Notes under the pieces: model-generated
Database searches by the model: none
What the model was told of the DNA's origin: nothing
Seen by the model: the letters and a program-made list of their open reading frames with translations, nothing else
Part shown: one piece after another, positions 39,455 to 49,564 of the stretch
Layout: every line of letters starts with the position of its first letter
Numbering within the stretch: the first letter of the stretch is position 1
Position numbers and translations under genes: made by a program
Assembly (NCBI GenBank): GCA_016712275.1
Contig: JADJRI010000038.1
Coordinates: 1 to 57,222 of the forward strand
Reading direction: 5' to 3'
From: Planctomycetota bacterium
Lineage (GTDB): Bacteria; Planctomycetota; Phycisphaerae; UBA1845; UTPLA1
Length of the DNA stretch: 57,222 nucleotides

Positions 39455-40620
39455 CTAACTGGCGTTGCTGTTGTCGTTATTGTTGCTGTCGTCATCATCA
39501 TCATCTGAATTATCATTCTCATTGTTGTTCGCATTGTCATTCGCACCGGCATTGTCGGCCTCTTCTTCGGTGAAGGTCGGCTCGGCCGGAAACGCTTGGG
39601 GAAATGCGGTTTCGTCACCGACCGGTTCCGCGATGAAGTCGATGTCCGACGTATCAAAATCGGCGCAGGCCTCCGCATCGAGTTCCTTCGTTTCAAAATT
39701 GACGCAGTTGTCGGTGAAGCTGATTGTCGCGTTCGGGCCGGTGGACTCGACTGAAAAAGAGCCGCAAGGCGCCCCGGCTGAAATGCACGGAGGACTTGAA
39801 CGTTTCGAAATTGAAGGGGTTGTCCGCGAAATTCGCGCTGGTGCGGGTGGTCTTCTCGACGTGGGCATCGTCATAGGTCCGATGATCGACGCGATGGTGG
39901 CTGCTCTCAAAGCCGAAACGGCCGCCGAGGTTGCCGGTGATGAAGGCTTCGTTCCATTTGTGCGCGGGGTCGGTTCGATCCCAGGATACGAAAATCTGAA
40001 GATCGGCTGACTCGTCGTCGCGTGGCGAAGCGGGCTTGATATAGGCCTGTCCCGCGCCGAGGTTTGCTTCGGTGTCGTCAGTCGCCTCGGTCGGCTTGGT
40101 GGTGATCAGGGCAAAAGAAATTGTTCGATAGCTTGCCGCGATCGGTCCACATGCGAAGCGCCACCGGGACATCGACTGCGTTGCCGCTGCCGTCGGCCGT
40201 ACCGTCGCCATCGAAATCAAACGCCGAGAAATCAGCGAGATATTTGACGGTCCTTCGGCCGACACTGAACTCTCCGGCAACGAAGACATTGTCGGGGCCG
40301 GTCATGTCATCGCGAATTTTCGCGCCGAGGGCCAGGGCCCGAGCCGCGGCATGGTGGAATCCGTGGATCATGCCGCCGCAATTATTCATGGCGTTTCCGC
40401 GGCGCTGGGTTTCGGGATTGGGCATCGCGCTGTTGATCGATTTTGCGGTGGCGTCTTCGTCGGGCAATTCACTGACATCGAGCGTGACATCATCCGGCAT
40501 GAACTGGGCCACTTCATCAGTGTTGTTGCCATTGGGTAGGTTTATCACGCCATCGCATCCGAGCAGCAGCGTTGTGAATGCGCCAAGGGCAAAAAATGTT
40601 CGCAGTTTCGTCAACATCAA
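39455..40620 (-). CDS. Lipoprotein with Asp/Asn-rich C-terminal tail (two apparent frameshifts)
   Basis: ATG 40620 or 40617 follows GGGAG. The signal is a lipobox LGAFTTLLLGC, then DGVINLPNGN. The first part (VTLDVSELPDEDATAKSINS, NNCGGMIHGFHHAAARALAL) runs to a break near 40130, then SYRTISFALITTKPTEATDD, LQIFVSWDRTDPAHKWNEAF and FGFESSHHRVDHRTYDDAHV. A break near 39780 leads to CGSFSVESTGPNATISFTDN and the tail NDNANNNENDNSDDDDDDSN. About 388 aa. It resembles nothing I can name; the NDN tail recalls the large surface protein at 20.6-23.6 kb. Location: outer membrane or periplasm. Confidence 0.68.
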
Positions 40621-40941
40621 ATGATCTCCCTTTCAAATTGATTGCGGGACGAACAGCCGCCCCGGCCGCTGCGAGGTCTATCGGAATGCAAAACGCGCGA
40701 GGTTGTGGAATATTGCAATTTGGCGCATTTTAGCGCGATCATCGAATCTATCCATAGAATACGATTAAACGACGTGGGCGCCGGATGTTATGGTCTTTCG
40801 CCGGCTGGCGTTCGCACGCTCCCATGCAATTATCGAAACTGAAATGAACTGTGCAGATGCGCCTGCGGTTATTATGAACGACTTGTACTCGGACCGTCCG
40901 GCCATGTGAGGACGAACATTCAAGATAGAAAGGACTGGCGA
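40621..40941. other. Divergent intergenic region
   Basis: About 320 bp between a minus-strand lipoprotein and a plus-strand small gene. No coding potential or named element was seen; it should hold both promoters. An AAAGGA site lies 8 nt before ATG 40942. Confidence 0.4.
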
Positions 40942-41181
40942 ATGAGCAACCAAGATTCCATGAAAGATAAAGATTCCGGCAATACTCCAACGGCGGCGGA
41001 TATTCGCCAGTGTTTGCTTCACATGGAAACGGCCATGCGGATGCTGGGCAAGGCGATCCATCGCTTCAGCGAGCTGCAATTGGTCCACAAAGAACTGAGG
41101 TACGATCCCATGTGGACCGGCTACGAGGCTCAGATGCAGCAGGCGCTGGCAAATGTGAAAGAGTCACTGGGGAAAATTTGA
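40942..41181 (+). CDS. Small hypothetical protein
   Basis: A 79-aa, mostly helical, polar protein (AADIRQCLLHMETAMRMLGKA, LQLVHKELRYDPMW). A good AAAGGA ribosome-binding site and intact frame support it. No signal peptide or membrane helix, and no family recognised. It ends 65 nt from the convergent ftsK end. Confidence 0.6.
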   Translation: MSNQDSMKDKDSGNTPTAADIRQCLLHMETAMRMLGKAIHRFSELQLVHKELRYDPMWTGYEAQMQQALANVKESLGKI

Positions 41182-41246
41182 AACGTGGAACCGAGTTGAA
41201 AGCTCGTCTGCTCAAAGCGTTCCATTCTACATTCTCAAATCCTCAC

Positions 41247-43724
41247 TCAATCCCGAAGATCGCTGTCGTCGTCGATCAAATCCGGCACGCCGTCATCGTC
41301 GTCGATATCCGCCGTGCCATAAACGTCGTCCTCTGCGGCATCCATGTCCCCGCGGAATTCACCCTGTGACACTTCGGTGTCACGCTGCTTCTTGATTTCC
41401 GCCCATTCCTTTTCAGTGATCGCCACCTCGCGGGCCTGGCTGCCCTTGTAGTCGCCGACCAGGCCGGCTTGGGCCATTTGTTCGATGAGACGGCTGGCGC
41501 GGGAATAGCCGATCTCGAGGCGGCGCTGCAGAAGGCTGACGCTGCCGCGCGCTGGCGACGATGATGTCGACGGCCTTGTCGAAGAGGGGATCGCGCTCGC
41601 CGTCACCCTCGGACATGCCGGGGGTGAGCCGCTGAAGCTCGTGGTGAAATTGAGGCTGGGCCTTGCCGGACAGATCGGCGAGGACGGCCTTGAGTTCATC
41701 ATCCTCGATATAGGTGCCCTGCGCTCGGACGAGTTTGGAAGAACCGGGGGGAAGAAAGAGCATGTCGCCTTCGCCCATGAGCACTTCGGCGCCGTTCTGA
41801 TCGAGCACAATGCGAGAGTCCATTCGGCTGGCGACGCGAAAGGCCATGCGGCAGGGCAGATTGCTTTTGATGAGGCCGGTGACAACGTTGGCCTGCGGCC
41901 GCTGCGTGGCGACGATGAGATGTATGCCAACAGCGCGGCTCTTCTGGGCTAGGCGGCTCAGGAAGAGTTCGACCTCTTTGCCGCTGGTCATCATCAGGTC
42001 TGCAAGCTCATCGATGACGATGACGATATAAGGAAGGTGTGTCGGAATCTGCATTTTCTCTTCTTCGGTCGCAGGCTGGAACCGCTCGTAAATTTTCTCC
42101 TTGCCTAGATTATTGAAATTCTTGATGTCGCGTACGCCGGCCTCGGCGAGCAGTTCATAGCGCTCGTCCATCTTTTGCGTGGCCCATTCGAGAATCATCG
42201 ACGCCTTTTGCATGTCGGTGACGATGGGGCACATTAGGTGCGGGATTTCCTTGAACATGGAAAGCTCGACCACCTTGGGGTCGACGAGAATGAGCTTCAC
42301 ATGGTCCGGCCGCTGGGTCATCAGGATCGACATGATCAGCGTGTTGATGGCGACCGATTTGCCGGAACCGGTGGTGCCCGCTACAAGCATGTGGGGCATC
42401 GCGGCGACATCCTGAATGAGCGGATTGCCGCTGGCATCCTTGCCGACGAAAACGGGCACGGCCATCTTGGTCGGCTTGATACCGCCGAGCATGATAAGTT
42501 CCTTAACGCGGACTTTTTCCTTGTCGATGTTCGGCACTTCGATGCCGACCGTGTTCTTGCCCTTCAGCGCGCGGGCGATATCGTTTGAAAGAGATGTGAT
42601 CTGGCTGACCTTGGTGCCCGCCGCCAATTCGAGCTCGAACATGGTGATGACGGGCCCGGTGTCGATTTCCACGACGCGCACGTCAATGCGAAAATCCTGA
42701 AGCGTGCGCTCAAGAATTTCGGCCTTTTCGCGAACGACGGCCTCCTGGGTTTCACTGTATTTCACCTCAGGATCGCCGAGCAGGGAGAGGGGCGGCAGAA
42801 CATAGTCGCCCAGTTCCTTGGGCCAGGCGCTGTGCGGTATCTTGCCCTGAGCGCGGTCTTTGCCGAGCATGCGAATAACCAGGTCGCGATTGACCGGGCT
42901 GTCTTTCGGGGCTTCCTCTTCATCATCGCCGATGACATCTTCTGATTCGTCCGAAGCCTCGGGCTCGGTCGATGCATCCGCCATTTCCTCGTCGGTCTCG
43001 ACGATGGCATCTTCGTCCGCGACCTGCTCTTCGGCTACATCCGACTTCGGCCCGCCGCGTTTCTTTCGTTGCGTGGGGAAAACACAACGGGGGCATTGTT
43101 GCCCGCGCCGACAAGAACCGGCGTCAGCGTGCGACGAACCTGACCGGCGCGCGAAATGCCGCGACAGCCTCAAGAATACGCCCGCGCATCCATCGAACCA
43201 AACGCGGCAGAAGAACGAGAACTTCGTCGGCCGCCAGCAAAAAGCCCACAATGTAAACCGTGGCCACGACGAGCAGCGCGCCAAACGTTTGCAAATTGGT
43301 TCGGAGAAACTCGGCCAGCGCAATGCCGACGATTCCGCCCTTGCCCTCAACAAGACCTTCCGTGGGTGTCGGCTCCATCAATGCGGCCGCGGCCGACGTG
43401 ATGCACACGATCATCATGAGGCCGGTGCAGCGCAGGGCGATATCGCGCATCCGTCGGCGCATGAGCTGCATGGCGGCGGCGACAGTAAGCATGAAAAAGA
43501 GCGGATAGGACCCGACGCCCAGATAGTACATGAACTGAAACGAAAACCACGCCCCCGCGCGCCCGCAGGCGTTCTGCACCGGCTCGATCTGCGGCCAGAC
43601 GGCTGTATTGGGCCAGTCGAGCGGGCTGTATGTCAGCATGGCGACCCATGCGAATGCGTAAAAACGAGAATGCCGATGAGCCGGCAATTGCGAAGCATGA
43701 GGCGCGTCGTTCTTCGGGTTTCAC
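41247..43724 (-). CDS. ftsK: DNA translocase FtsK/SpoIIIE (about four apparent frameshifts)
   Basis: The membrane-anchored motor that clears chromosome DNA at division. The N-terminal part (LMLRNCRLIGILVF, then FAWVAMLTYSPLDWPNTAVW and at least three more helices) is split near 43700 and 43655. A break near 43100 leads to an acidic linker (DEEMADASTEPEASDESEDV). The motor is intact: VIRMLGKDRAQGKIPHSAWP, Walker A AGTTGSGKSVAINTL, Walker B IVIVIDELADLMM and HLIVATQRPQANVVTGLIK. A break near 41550 leads to the winged-helix gamma domain SVSLLQRRLEIGYSRASRLI that reads KOPS-type sites. An unusual acidic tail (DDDDGVPDLIDDDSDLRD) ends it. The start is either GTG 43724 or ATG 43698. Confidence 0.92.
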
Positions 43725-43930
43725 TGACGAGTACTCTCCTTCGGCGGGTGGCGCGCTGGGGTGCGCTTGGCTTCTTTCCGGCCGGTGTTGATGTCGAATA
43801 AAGCGGCAAGCCGCGGAACGTATCTCGTTATTTATCGGCAGGATAAGCGCGTGCGCTGGAAGTGCAGGTTTTGCGCGAAATCGTGCGATCAGAGGCTGGA
43901 TTTCGGGAGTTGGGCGACTACCATGCGGCC

Positions 43931-44254
43931 ATGACGGCGCTCTATTTAATTATAGCGATTTTGACCGAGGCGGGGTGGGTGATCGCGATGAAGCTGTCGG
44001 ACGGCTTTACTAAATGGGCGCCGTCCGCGGTAACGGTGGTGCTGTATCTGCTGAGCGTCGTTTTTTTGAGTTTTGCCACGAAGCGGATGAACATCGGCGT
44101 GGGCTATGCAATCTGGGCGGGAAGCGGCATGGCGCTGGTGGCCGTGATCGGCGTGATGTATTTCAAAGAGCCAATGACGGCGATGCGGCTGGTCTCACTG
44201 GGGTTTATTTTGATCGGAATCGTAGGCCTGAATGTGTTTGGCGGAGGGCATTAA
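43931..44254 (+). CDS. Small multidrug resistance (SMR) family transporter
   Basis: A 107-aa membrane protein of four helices. The essential Glu of helix 1 is in LIIAILTEAGWVIAMKLSDG. Helix 4 and the family signature are in NIGVGYAIWAGSGMALVAVI, followed by FKEPMTAMRLVSLGFILIGI. SMR proteins work as antiparallel dimers that exchange protons for cations (quaternary ammonium compounds or guanidinium). Whether it is of the Qac or Gdx type cannot be settled by eye. ATG 43931 is preferred to upstream starts because it places helix 1 at residue 4, as in EmrE. It is divergent from ftsK. Confidence 0.9.
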   Translation: MTALYLIIAILTEAGWVIAMKLSDGFTKWAPSAVTVVLYLLSVVFLSFATKRMNIGVGYAIWAGSGMALVAVIGVMYFKEPMTAMRLVSLGFILIGIVGLNVFGGGH

Positions 44255-44282
44255 GCGGGTGAACATCGGTGCAGTTTGGGGA

Positions 44283-44303
44283 GCATGGGCCTCCGGCCCG
44301 TGC
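44283..44303. repeat. Palindromic repeat, GCATGGGC...GCCCGTGCGAG family (short copy)
   Basis: GCATGGGCC-TCC-GGCCCGTGC forms a 9-bp stem with one G-T pair. The ends match the copies at 39388 and 47478, but the middle is only 5 nt, so it is a short variant. It lies between the SMR gene and alaS. Confidence 0.6.
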
Positions 44304-44404
44304 GAGTGGAGTCCGATCTCCAATGCATCCGTTGAAACTTGAACAATACCGGCAGGTCCACTCAACTTGTGAATCGTCGCCCGCCCCCCGATAATCGCCG
44401 GGCT

Positions 44405-47400
44405 ATGAACCATCGAACTTCCGCACAAATCCGCCAAGAATTCATCGACTATTTCCAGCAGAAATGCGGCCACACCTTCGTGCCGTCGTCGCCCTGCGTG
44501 CCGGTCGATGACCCCACGCTCATGTTCACCAACGCCGGCATGAACCAGTTCAAGCCAATCTTTCTCGGCCAGCAGGCGCCCGACGTGGACAAATGGTCCG
44601 GGGCGACGCCCGGCATGCCGACCCGCGCCGCTAACACGCAAAAGTGCATCCGCGCCGGCGGCAAGCACAACGACCTCGACGATGTCGGCCACGACACCTA
44701 TCACCACACCTTTTTCGAAATGCTCGGCAACTGGTCCTTCGGCGATTACTTCAAGAAAGAGGCGATCGAGTGGGCGTGGGATTTGCTCACCAACGTCTGG
44801 GGCCTGGACCCGGCGCGCCTTCACGCGACCTATTTCCAGGGTGACCCGGCCGAAGGTCTGGAGCCGGACAACGAAGCCCGCGAACTGTGGTGCAAAATTC
44901 TGCCGCCGGAGCGCGTGCATCCCGGTAACAAGAAGGACAACTTCTGGGAAATGGGCGACACCGGTCCGTGCGGGCCGTGCAGCGAGATTCACATCGACCT
45001 CACGCCGGACAAGAGCGGCGGCAAGCTGGTGAATGCGGGCGACGCGCGGGTGATGGAAATCTGGAATCTGGTTTTCATCCAGTTCAATCGCGGCGGTGAC
45101 GGCAAGCTGACACCCCTGCCGGCGAAGCACGTCGACACCGGCATGGGCTTCGAGCGCATTTGCTCAGTCGTGCAGGGGATGGAGCACGGGCGCCTGGGGT
45201 CGTTCAGCAATTACGACACGGATGTTTTTGCGCCGATTTTTTCGGCGATTCAGAGGGTGACGGGGCGGCGGCGGATACGGGGTTGCTGGAAGAGAGCCAC
45301 GAAAGGCGACAACCCCGTTTAGCCCAACTCCGAAGGAGCAGGGCGAAAACACGAAACCGCACAACTCGCAGGATGTTGTCAATAAAGCGAATGTCATGAA
45401 AGACATCGCCTATCGCGTCATCGCAGACCACATCCGCACGCTAACATTCGCACTAACGGACGGCGCGGTGCCCAGCAACGAAGGCCGCGGCTTCGTACTT
45501 CGCCGCATCCTTCGCCGAGCTGTGCGCTACGGCCGTCAATACCTCGGCACGCGCGAGCCGTTCATGTGCAACTTGGTGCCGGCCGTTGCCGAAGCGATGG
45601 GAATTGCATTTCCGGAATTGAATAAGGCCCACGGGGGCAAGAACGTTGAGCATGTTGCGGATCTGATTCGCGATGAGGAAGCTTCGTTCATCAAAACGCT
45701 CGATCGCGGCATCGCGCTCTTCAACGAAGCCGCGGAGTATGCACGAACCCACCATCGCGGTCGCATCGGCGGCGAGGATGCATTCAAGCTGCACGATACG
45801 TTTGGTTTCCCGATCGACCTGACCGAGCTCATGGCGGAGGAGCAGGGGCTGACGGTTGATATCGGTGAGTACGAGAGGAGAATGGAGGAAGCAAAAGAAC
45901 GCGCGCGCGGTTCGAGAGAAGAGTTTAAGAACGATGACCTCGCTTTCGTCCTTCAACAATTTGGCGGAACTACGAAATTCGTTGGGTATCATTGCCTAGC
46001 TGTTGAAGATTCCCAAATCCGATTCATCCTCGAAAAGGATGAAAGCGGAAGATATGGCTCAGCACCCTCTAGACTAGATTCAGGCAAGGAAGGTGCACTA
46101 GTCCTCGACAGGACGCCATTCTATGCCGTTAAGGGTGGTCAGGTGGCGGACACAGGGCTAATTAGTGTGGGTGCCAATTCAGTATTCAGGGTAACCGATA
46201 CTATCGAAGTTGCGGGCACCATCGTTCACCTTGGTGCTTGTGAGAAACAACCAATTGGCTGCGAGCCTTGGGAAATGTCCAGCGGCATTATGAGCATCAA
46301 ATGTTTTGCAACGGTGGACATAGGTCGCCGTCAATCCATCATGTTCAATCACACGGCCACCCACATCATGAACTGGGCTCTCCGCGAAGTCCTCGGCGAC
46401 CACGTCCAGCAAAAAGGCTCTCTCGTCGACGACGAAAAAACCCGCTTCGACCTTTCGCACAACGCCGCCATTACCGAGGTCGAACTCGCCAAAATCGAAT
46501 CGCTGACCAACGAGCAGATCGGCCGCGATTTGCCGGTTTACACCGAGAACGAAGTCGATCAATCACAGGCCCGGCACATAAACACGTTGCGTGCGGTGTT
46601 CGGCGAAAAGTATCCGGAGAAAGTGCGCGTGGTCTCCGTCGGCGCGCCGATCAACGAGATGCTGGCCGATCCGAAAAACGCCAAGTGGATGGGCTACTCC
46701 GTCGAATTCTGCGGCGGAACGCACGTGAAACGAACGAGCGAGATCGGCCGCTTCCGGCTCGTGGAAGAGTCGGCCGTCTCGAAGGGCGTGCGGCGCGTGG
46801 TGGGCGTGACGGGCGAGCATGCCCAACGCGTGGACAATCATGCGACGACGCTGGCCCGCCTGCTCAAGGATGCGGGGCATGCCGATGCCGTGGCGCTTCC
46901 GCAACGCATTGCCGAAATCACGGCGTTCATCAACGAGAACGAACTGCCGGTCGTCGAAAAGATGCGCATGCGGGCGGATATTATGAATCTGCAGGACAAA
47001 GCGAAAAAGGCCCAGAAAGAAGCCGCGAAATCCGGCACGGCCGAAGTGATATCTCACGTCGACGACCTGCTGACCGGCGCGATCAAAGCAGGCAACATCT
47101 CCATCATCTGCGGCCACCTCTCCGGCGCGACGCCCGATCAGCTTCGTGCTGCGGCCGATTCGCTGCGGGCGCGAGCAGGCTCGGCGGCGGTGCTGCTGGC
47201 CAGCGACGAAGGCGGCAAAGTGACGCTGCTGGCGGCCATGACACCGGATGTCGTGCAGAAGGGCGTGAAGGCGGGCGATCTGATCAAAGAGATCGCCGGT
47301 CGTCGGCGGCAAAGGCGGTGGCAGGCCGGACATGGCGCAGGGCGGGGGGCCGGATGCGGCGAAAATCGGTGATGCCATTAGCGCGGCACAGACGTGGCTG

Positions 47401-47418
47401 CGAGGGAAACTGGCATAG
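44405..47418 (+). CDS. alaS: Alanyl-tRNA synthetase (two apparent frameshifts, intragenic repeat)
   Basis: Attaches alanine to tRNA-Ala. Class II core: QIRQEFIDYFQQKCGHTFVP, LMFTNAGMNQFKPIFLG and RAANTQKCIRAGGKHNDLDD; then HTFFEMLGNWSFGDYFKKEA and MGDTGPCGPCSEIH. After FAPIFSAIQRVTG the frame changes near 45260; the new frame passes through a small palindromic repeat and reaches KDIAYRVIADHIRTLTFALT. The editing domain has HTATHIMNWALREVLGDHVQ and FCGGTHVKRTSEIGRF, with all four zinc ligands present. Near 47300 a further frame change gives VVGGKGGGRPDMAQGGGPD and the true C-terminus LRGKLA at 47418. The stretch 45960-46330 has a different base and codon composition from its flanks. TTG 44339 is an alternative start. 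Confidence 0.94.
45317..45346. repeat. GTTTAGCCCA...GGGCGA palindromic repeat inside alaS
   Basis: GTTTAGCCC, then a stem GCCC-aa-CTCC / GGAG-ca-GGGC with a GAA loop, then GA. It has the same flanks as the element at 2947-2980. In the downstream alaS frame it is open and encodes PFSPTPKEQGE, in the variable loop just before the class II motif 3 region. Confidence 0.6.
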
Positions 47419-47477
47419 CCGGGCTGTGCGCCGCGTACTGTTGAGTGTCGCACTGATGTTTCAAGCGATTCTTGCGT

Positions 47478-47515
47478 TCGCACGGGCAAGCATAAGGCCG
47501 CTTGCCCATGGCACC
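47478..47515. repeat. Palindromic repeat, GCATGGGC...GCCCGTGCGAG family (copy 2, inverted)
   Basis: TCGCACGGGCAAGCATAAGG and CCGCTTGCCCATG are the near-exact reverse complement of the element at 39388-39422. GGGCAAGC (47484-47491) pairs with GCTTGCCC (47500-47507). It lies between the convergent alaS and esterase genes, where it could serve as a terminator-like hairpin, though no U-tract is present. Confidence 0.75.
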
Positions 47516-47567
47516 CAATCGGGACCTAACCAACCGCGCCGTTACTTGCGGCTTCCGTGCTTACCGG

Positions 47568-48695
47568 CTATGCCGCAAAAAACTTCCACGCCTCATCCGT
47601 CCCATTGATATCCAGATTCTTCAACCCCGTGATCTGCCGGTAAAGCAGCCCATGCTGCTTGCCGCCCGGCCACCCATGCCCCGCGCCGATCATTTCGTAA
47701 TAGACAACCTCCGCACCGCCCATCGACTGAACGGCCGTATTCGCCTTTCCGATCGAAGAAGATTTCCGCGCGGCCGACGGCGTCTTTTTCCCTGCCTTTG
47801 ATTTGGCGTCTGCCGTAACTTCGCCGGCAAGCCACGTGGTAATGACCACATAGCTGCCGTCCTCCTTGTTCGTGTCGGGCGGGTTCTCGATCGTCGGCAT
47901 GCCCGTGGCATGGTTCGCCGTGCGCCAGAAGTCGAGCGATTTCATGGCGGAGAGAACGGTGCCGCGCCCCTGCGGGTTTCGACGGCTGATGGCAATCGGG
48001 CCGCCTTCGTATGGCATGAGCGGATCCATTGTGCCGACCATGTACATCACCGGCACCGGCATCGTCGGCGCTGCGCATTCGCTTTGTGCGGCGATGGAGC
48101 CGACGCAGGAACAGACCGCCGCGAAGCGCTCCGGCAGTTCAATCGCAAGTCGGAACGACATCATCCCGCCGTTGGAGATGCCCGCCGCGTAGACGCGTTT
48201 CGTGTCGATCGGAAATTCGCCGGCCAGTGCGTCGATCATCGCGGCGAAAAAGCCCACGTCGTCGGCCGTCGCACCGGTGGCGGCCACATCGTCGCCGCGG
48301 CAGTCGTTCCACTGGTTATTGATGCCCTGCGGGAACACAACGGCGAAGCGATCTCGGTCGGCCAGTTCCATCCAGCGGCCCTGCGAAAAATTGCCGGCCG
48401 CATTTCGCGCCGTACCGCCGCCGCCGTGAATCATGAAGACAAGGGGGACTTTCGTTTCGCCGCCTTGAGACGCGACGGCTTCGGGAATATAGAGCAGAAA
48501 TTCGCGGATGAGCTCGCCGACGCGGATTTCATGGGACTGCAGTTTCCATTCGAGGATTCGCACCGTTTTCGCGGGCTGCGTCGTGGGAGAATCGCCCGGC
48601 GGCCCCCAGAGCCCGTCGAATATCCCACAGCCGACGATTGAACAAAGCAGCAACATGCCCGAAAGGATTTGCATGGGAACGACTCGTACTTTCAT
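47568..48695 (-). CDS. PHB depolymerase/LpqC-like esterase lipoprotein
   Basis: A 375-aa alpha/beta hydrolase of the polyhydroxybutyrate depolymerase/feruloyl esterase group, exported as a lipoprotein (GMLLLCSIVGC). The oxyanion region is VPLVFMIHGGGGTARNAAG. The nucleophile is in YAAGISNGGMMSFRLA, the acid in VGTMDPLMPYEGG and the His in GAGHGWPGG. The frame is intact. Substrate is unknown; plausible are hydroxyacid polyesters or esterified plant polysaccharide. ATG 48695 is used; ATG 48674 would shorten the signal to start at MQILSG. It follows upp on the same strand with almost no gap. Confidence 0.87.
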   Translation of the reverse strand: MKVRVVPMQILSGMLLLCSIVGCGIFDGLWGPPGDSPTTQPAKTVRILEWKLQSHEIRVGELIREFLLYIPEAVASQGGETKVPLVFMIHGGGGTARNAAGNFSQGRWMELADRDRFAVVFPQGINNQWNDCRGDDVAATGATADDVGFFAAMIDALAGEFPIDTKRVYAAGISNGGMMSFRLAIELPERFAAVCSCVGSIAAQSECAAPTMPVPVMYMVGTMDPLMPYEGGPIAISRRNPQGRGTVLSAMKSLDFWRTANHATGMPTIENPPDTNKEDGSYVVITTWLAGEVTADAKSKAGKKTPSAARKSSSIGKANTAVQSMGGAEVVYYEMIGAGHGWPGGKQHGLLYRQITGLKNLDINGTDEAWKFFAA

Positions 48696-48720
48696 GGATA
48701 CGCTTCTTCCGCGAGGCACC

Positions 48721-49467
48721 TCATGCCAAACGGCATGGTATGTCATTCATTGCGTCGCCGGCCGCACTTATTTTTGCGTCAGCTCGCTTGCCGCTCGACC
48801 TGCTGCTCACGGCGGTATTATCACCCCGTTCCAAAAGCCGATCGCCCGCATCGCCCAGCCCCGGCACGATGTACCCTTTTTCATTGAGCCCTTGATCGAC
48901 CGCGGCCGTGTAGATCGGAATATTCGGATGCTTCGCGTTCATGGCGTTGATGCCCTCCGGCGCCGCGAGCAGACAGAGCATTTTGATGTTGGTCGCGCCG
49001 GTTTTCTTGATGAAATCGATCGCGGTGTTGACCGAGCCGCCGGTGGCGAGCATCGGGTCGATGATGATCACGTCGGTCTTGGAAATGCCCGCAGGCAGCT
49101 TGTGGTAATAGACAACCGGCTGCAGGGTTTCCTCGTTTCGATAGATGCCCAGATGCGCCATGCGGGCGGCGGGCAGAAGTTCGTGAATGCCTTCGGCCAT
49201 GCCGAGCCCCGCGCGAAGGATGGGAACGAGCGTTAGTTCGCGGGCCAGCTTGCTGCCGACGCACGGGCCCATCGGCGTTAATACTTCGCAGGGGATCGAT
49301 GGATAATCGCGCGTGATTTCGAAGGCCATGAGGCGGGCGATGTGGCCCACGAGGCGGCGGAATTGTTCGACGGGCGTGCCCTTATCGCGGGCGACAGTGA
49401 GGCGTTCCTGCACGACCGGGTGCGTGATGATGAAGACGTTAGGCCAGCGCGGGTCTGCATAGTTCAT
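48721..49467 (-). CDS. upp: Uracil phosphoribosyltransferase (one apparent frameshift at the end)
   Basis: Makes UMP from uracil and PRPP in pyrimidine salvage. ATG 49467 follows AGGAG. Motifs: VPILRAGLGMAEGIHELLP, the PRPP loop DVIIIDPMLATGGSVNTAID, and GYIVPGLGDAGDR at the C-terminus. UPRTs end in 'DRLFGT' a few residues later. Here the frame gives DRLLERGDN and runs about 33 codons too far. Adding one T to the T4 run (plus-strand A4, 48833-48836) would give DRLFGTG and stop at TGA (48821). The true gene is therefore probably 48821-49467. Confidence 0.94.
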   Translation of the reverse strand: MNYADPRWPNVFIITHPVVQERLTVARDKGTPVEQFRRLVGHIARLMAFEITRDYPSIPCEVLTPMGPCVGSKLARELTLVPILRAGLGMAEGIHELLPAARMAHLGIYRNEETLQPVVYYHKLPAGISKTDVIIIDPMLATGGSVNTAIDFIKKTGATNIKMLCLLAAPEGINAMNAKHPNIPIYTAAVDQGLNEKGYIVPGLGDAGDRLLERGDNTAVSSRSSGKRADAKISAAGDAMNDIPCRLA

Positions 49468-49499
49468 TGAGTGCTCCTGCTTCAATCGTTGTTCTTGGA

Positions 49500-49564
49500 G
49501 CCTATCTCAATGACCCGTGTGGCACCGGCTAATAGCCGGTGCCACACGGGTCATTGAGATAGGC
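49500..49564. repeat. Perfect 31-bp inverted repeat with GTGTGGCACCGGCT core (copy 2)
   Basis: Left arm 49500-49530 and right arm 49534-49564 are exact reverse complements, with a 3-nt loop AAT. The inner 14 bp are identical to the core at 17004-17034. It lies 33 bp upstream of the upp start and 68 bp downstream of the addA stop. It could act as a terminator for addBA, an mRNA 5' structure for upp, or a DNA cruciform. Confidence 0.92.

Noticed and set aside
3881..48836. Programmed ribosomal frameshifting as the cause of the broken genes
   Set aside because: The breaks have no shared slippery sequence or downstream structure, occur in both directions, and affect unrelated genes that are single-frame elsewhere.
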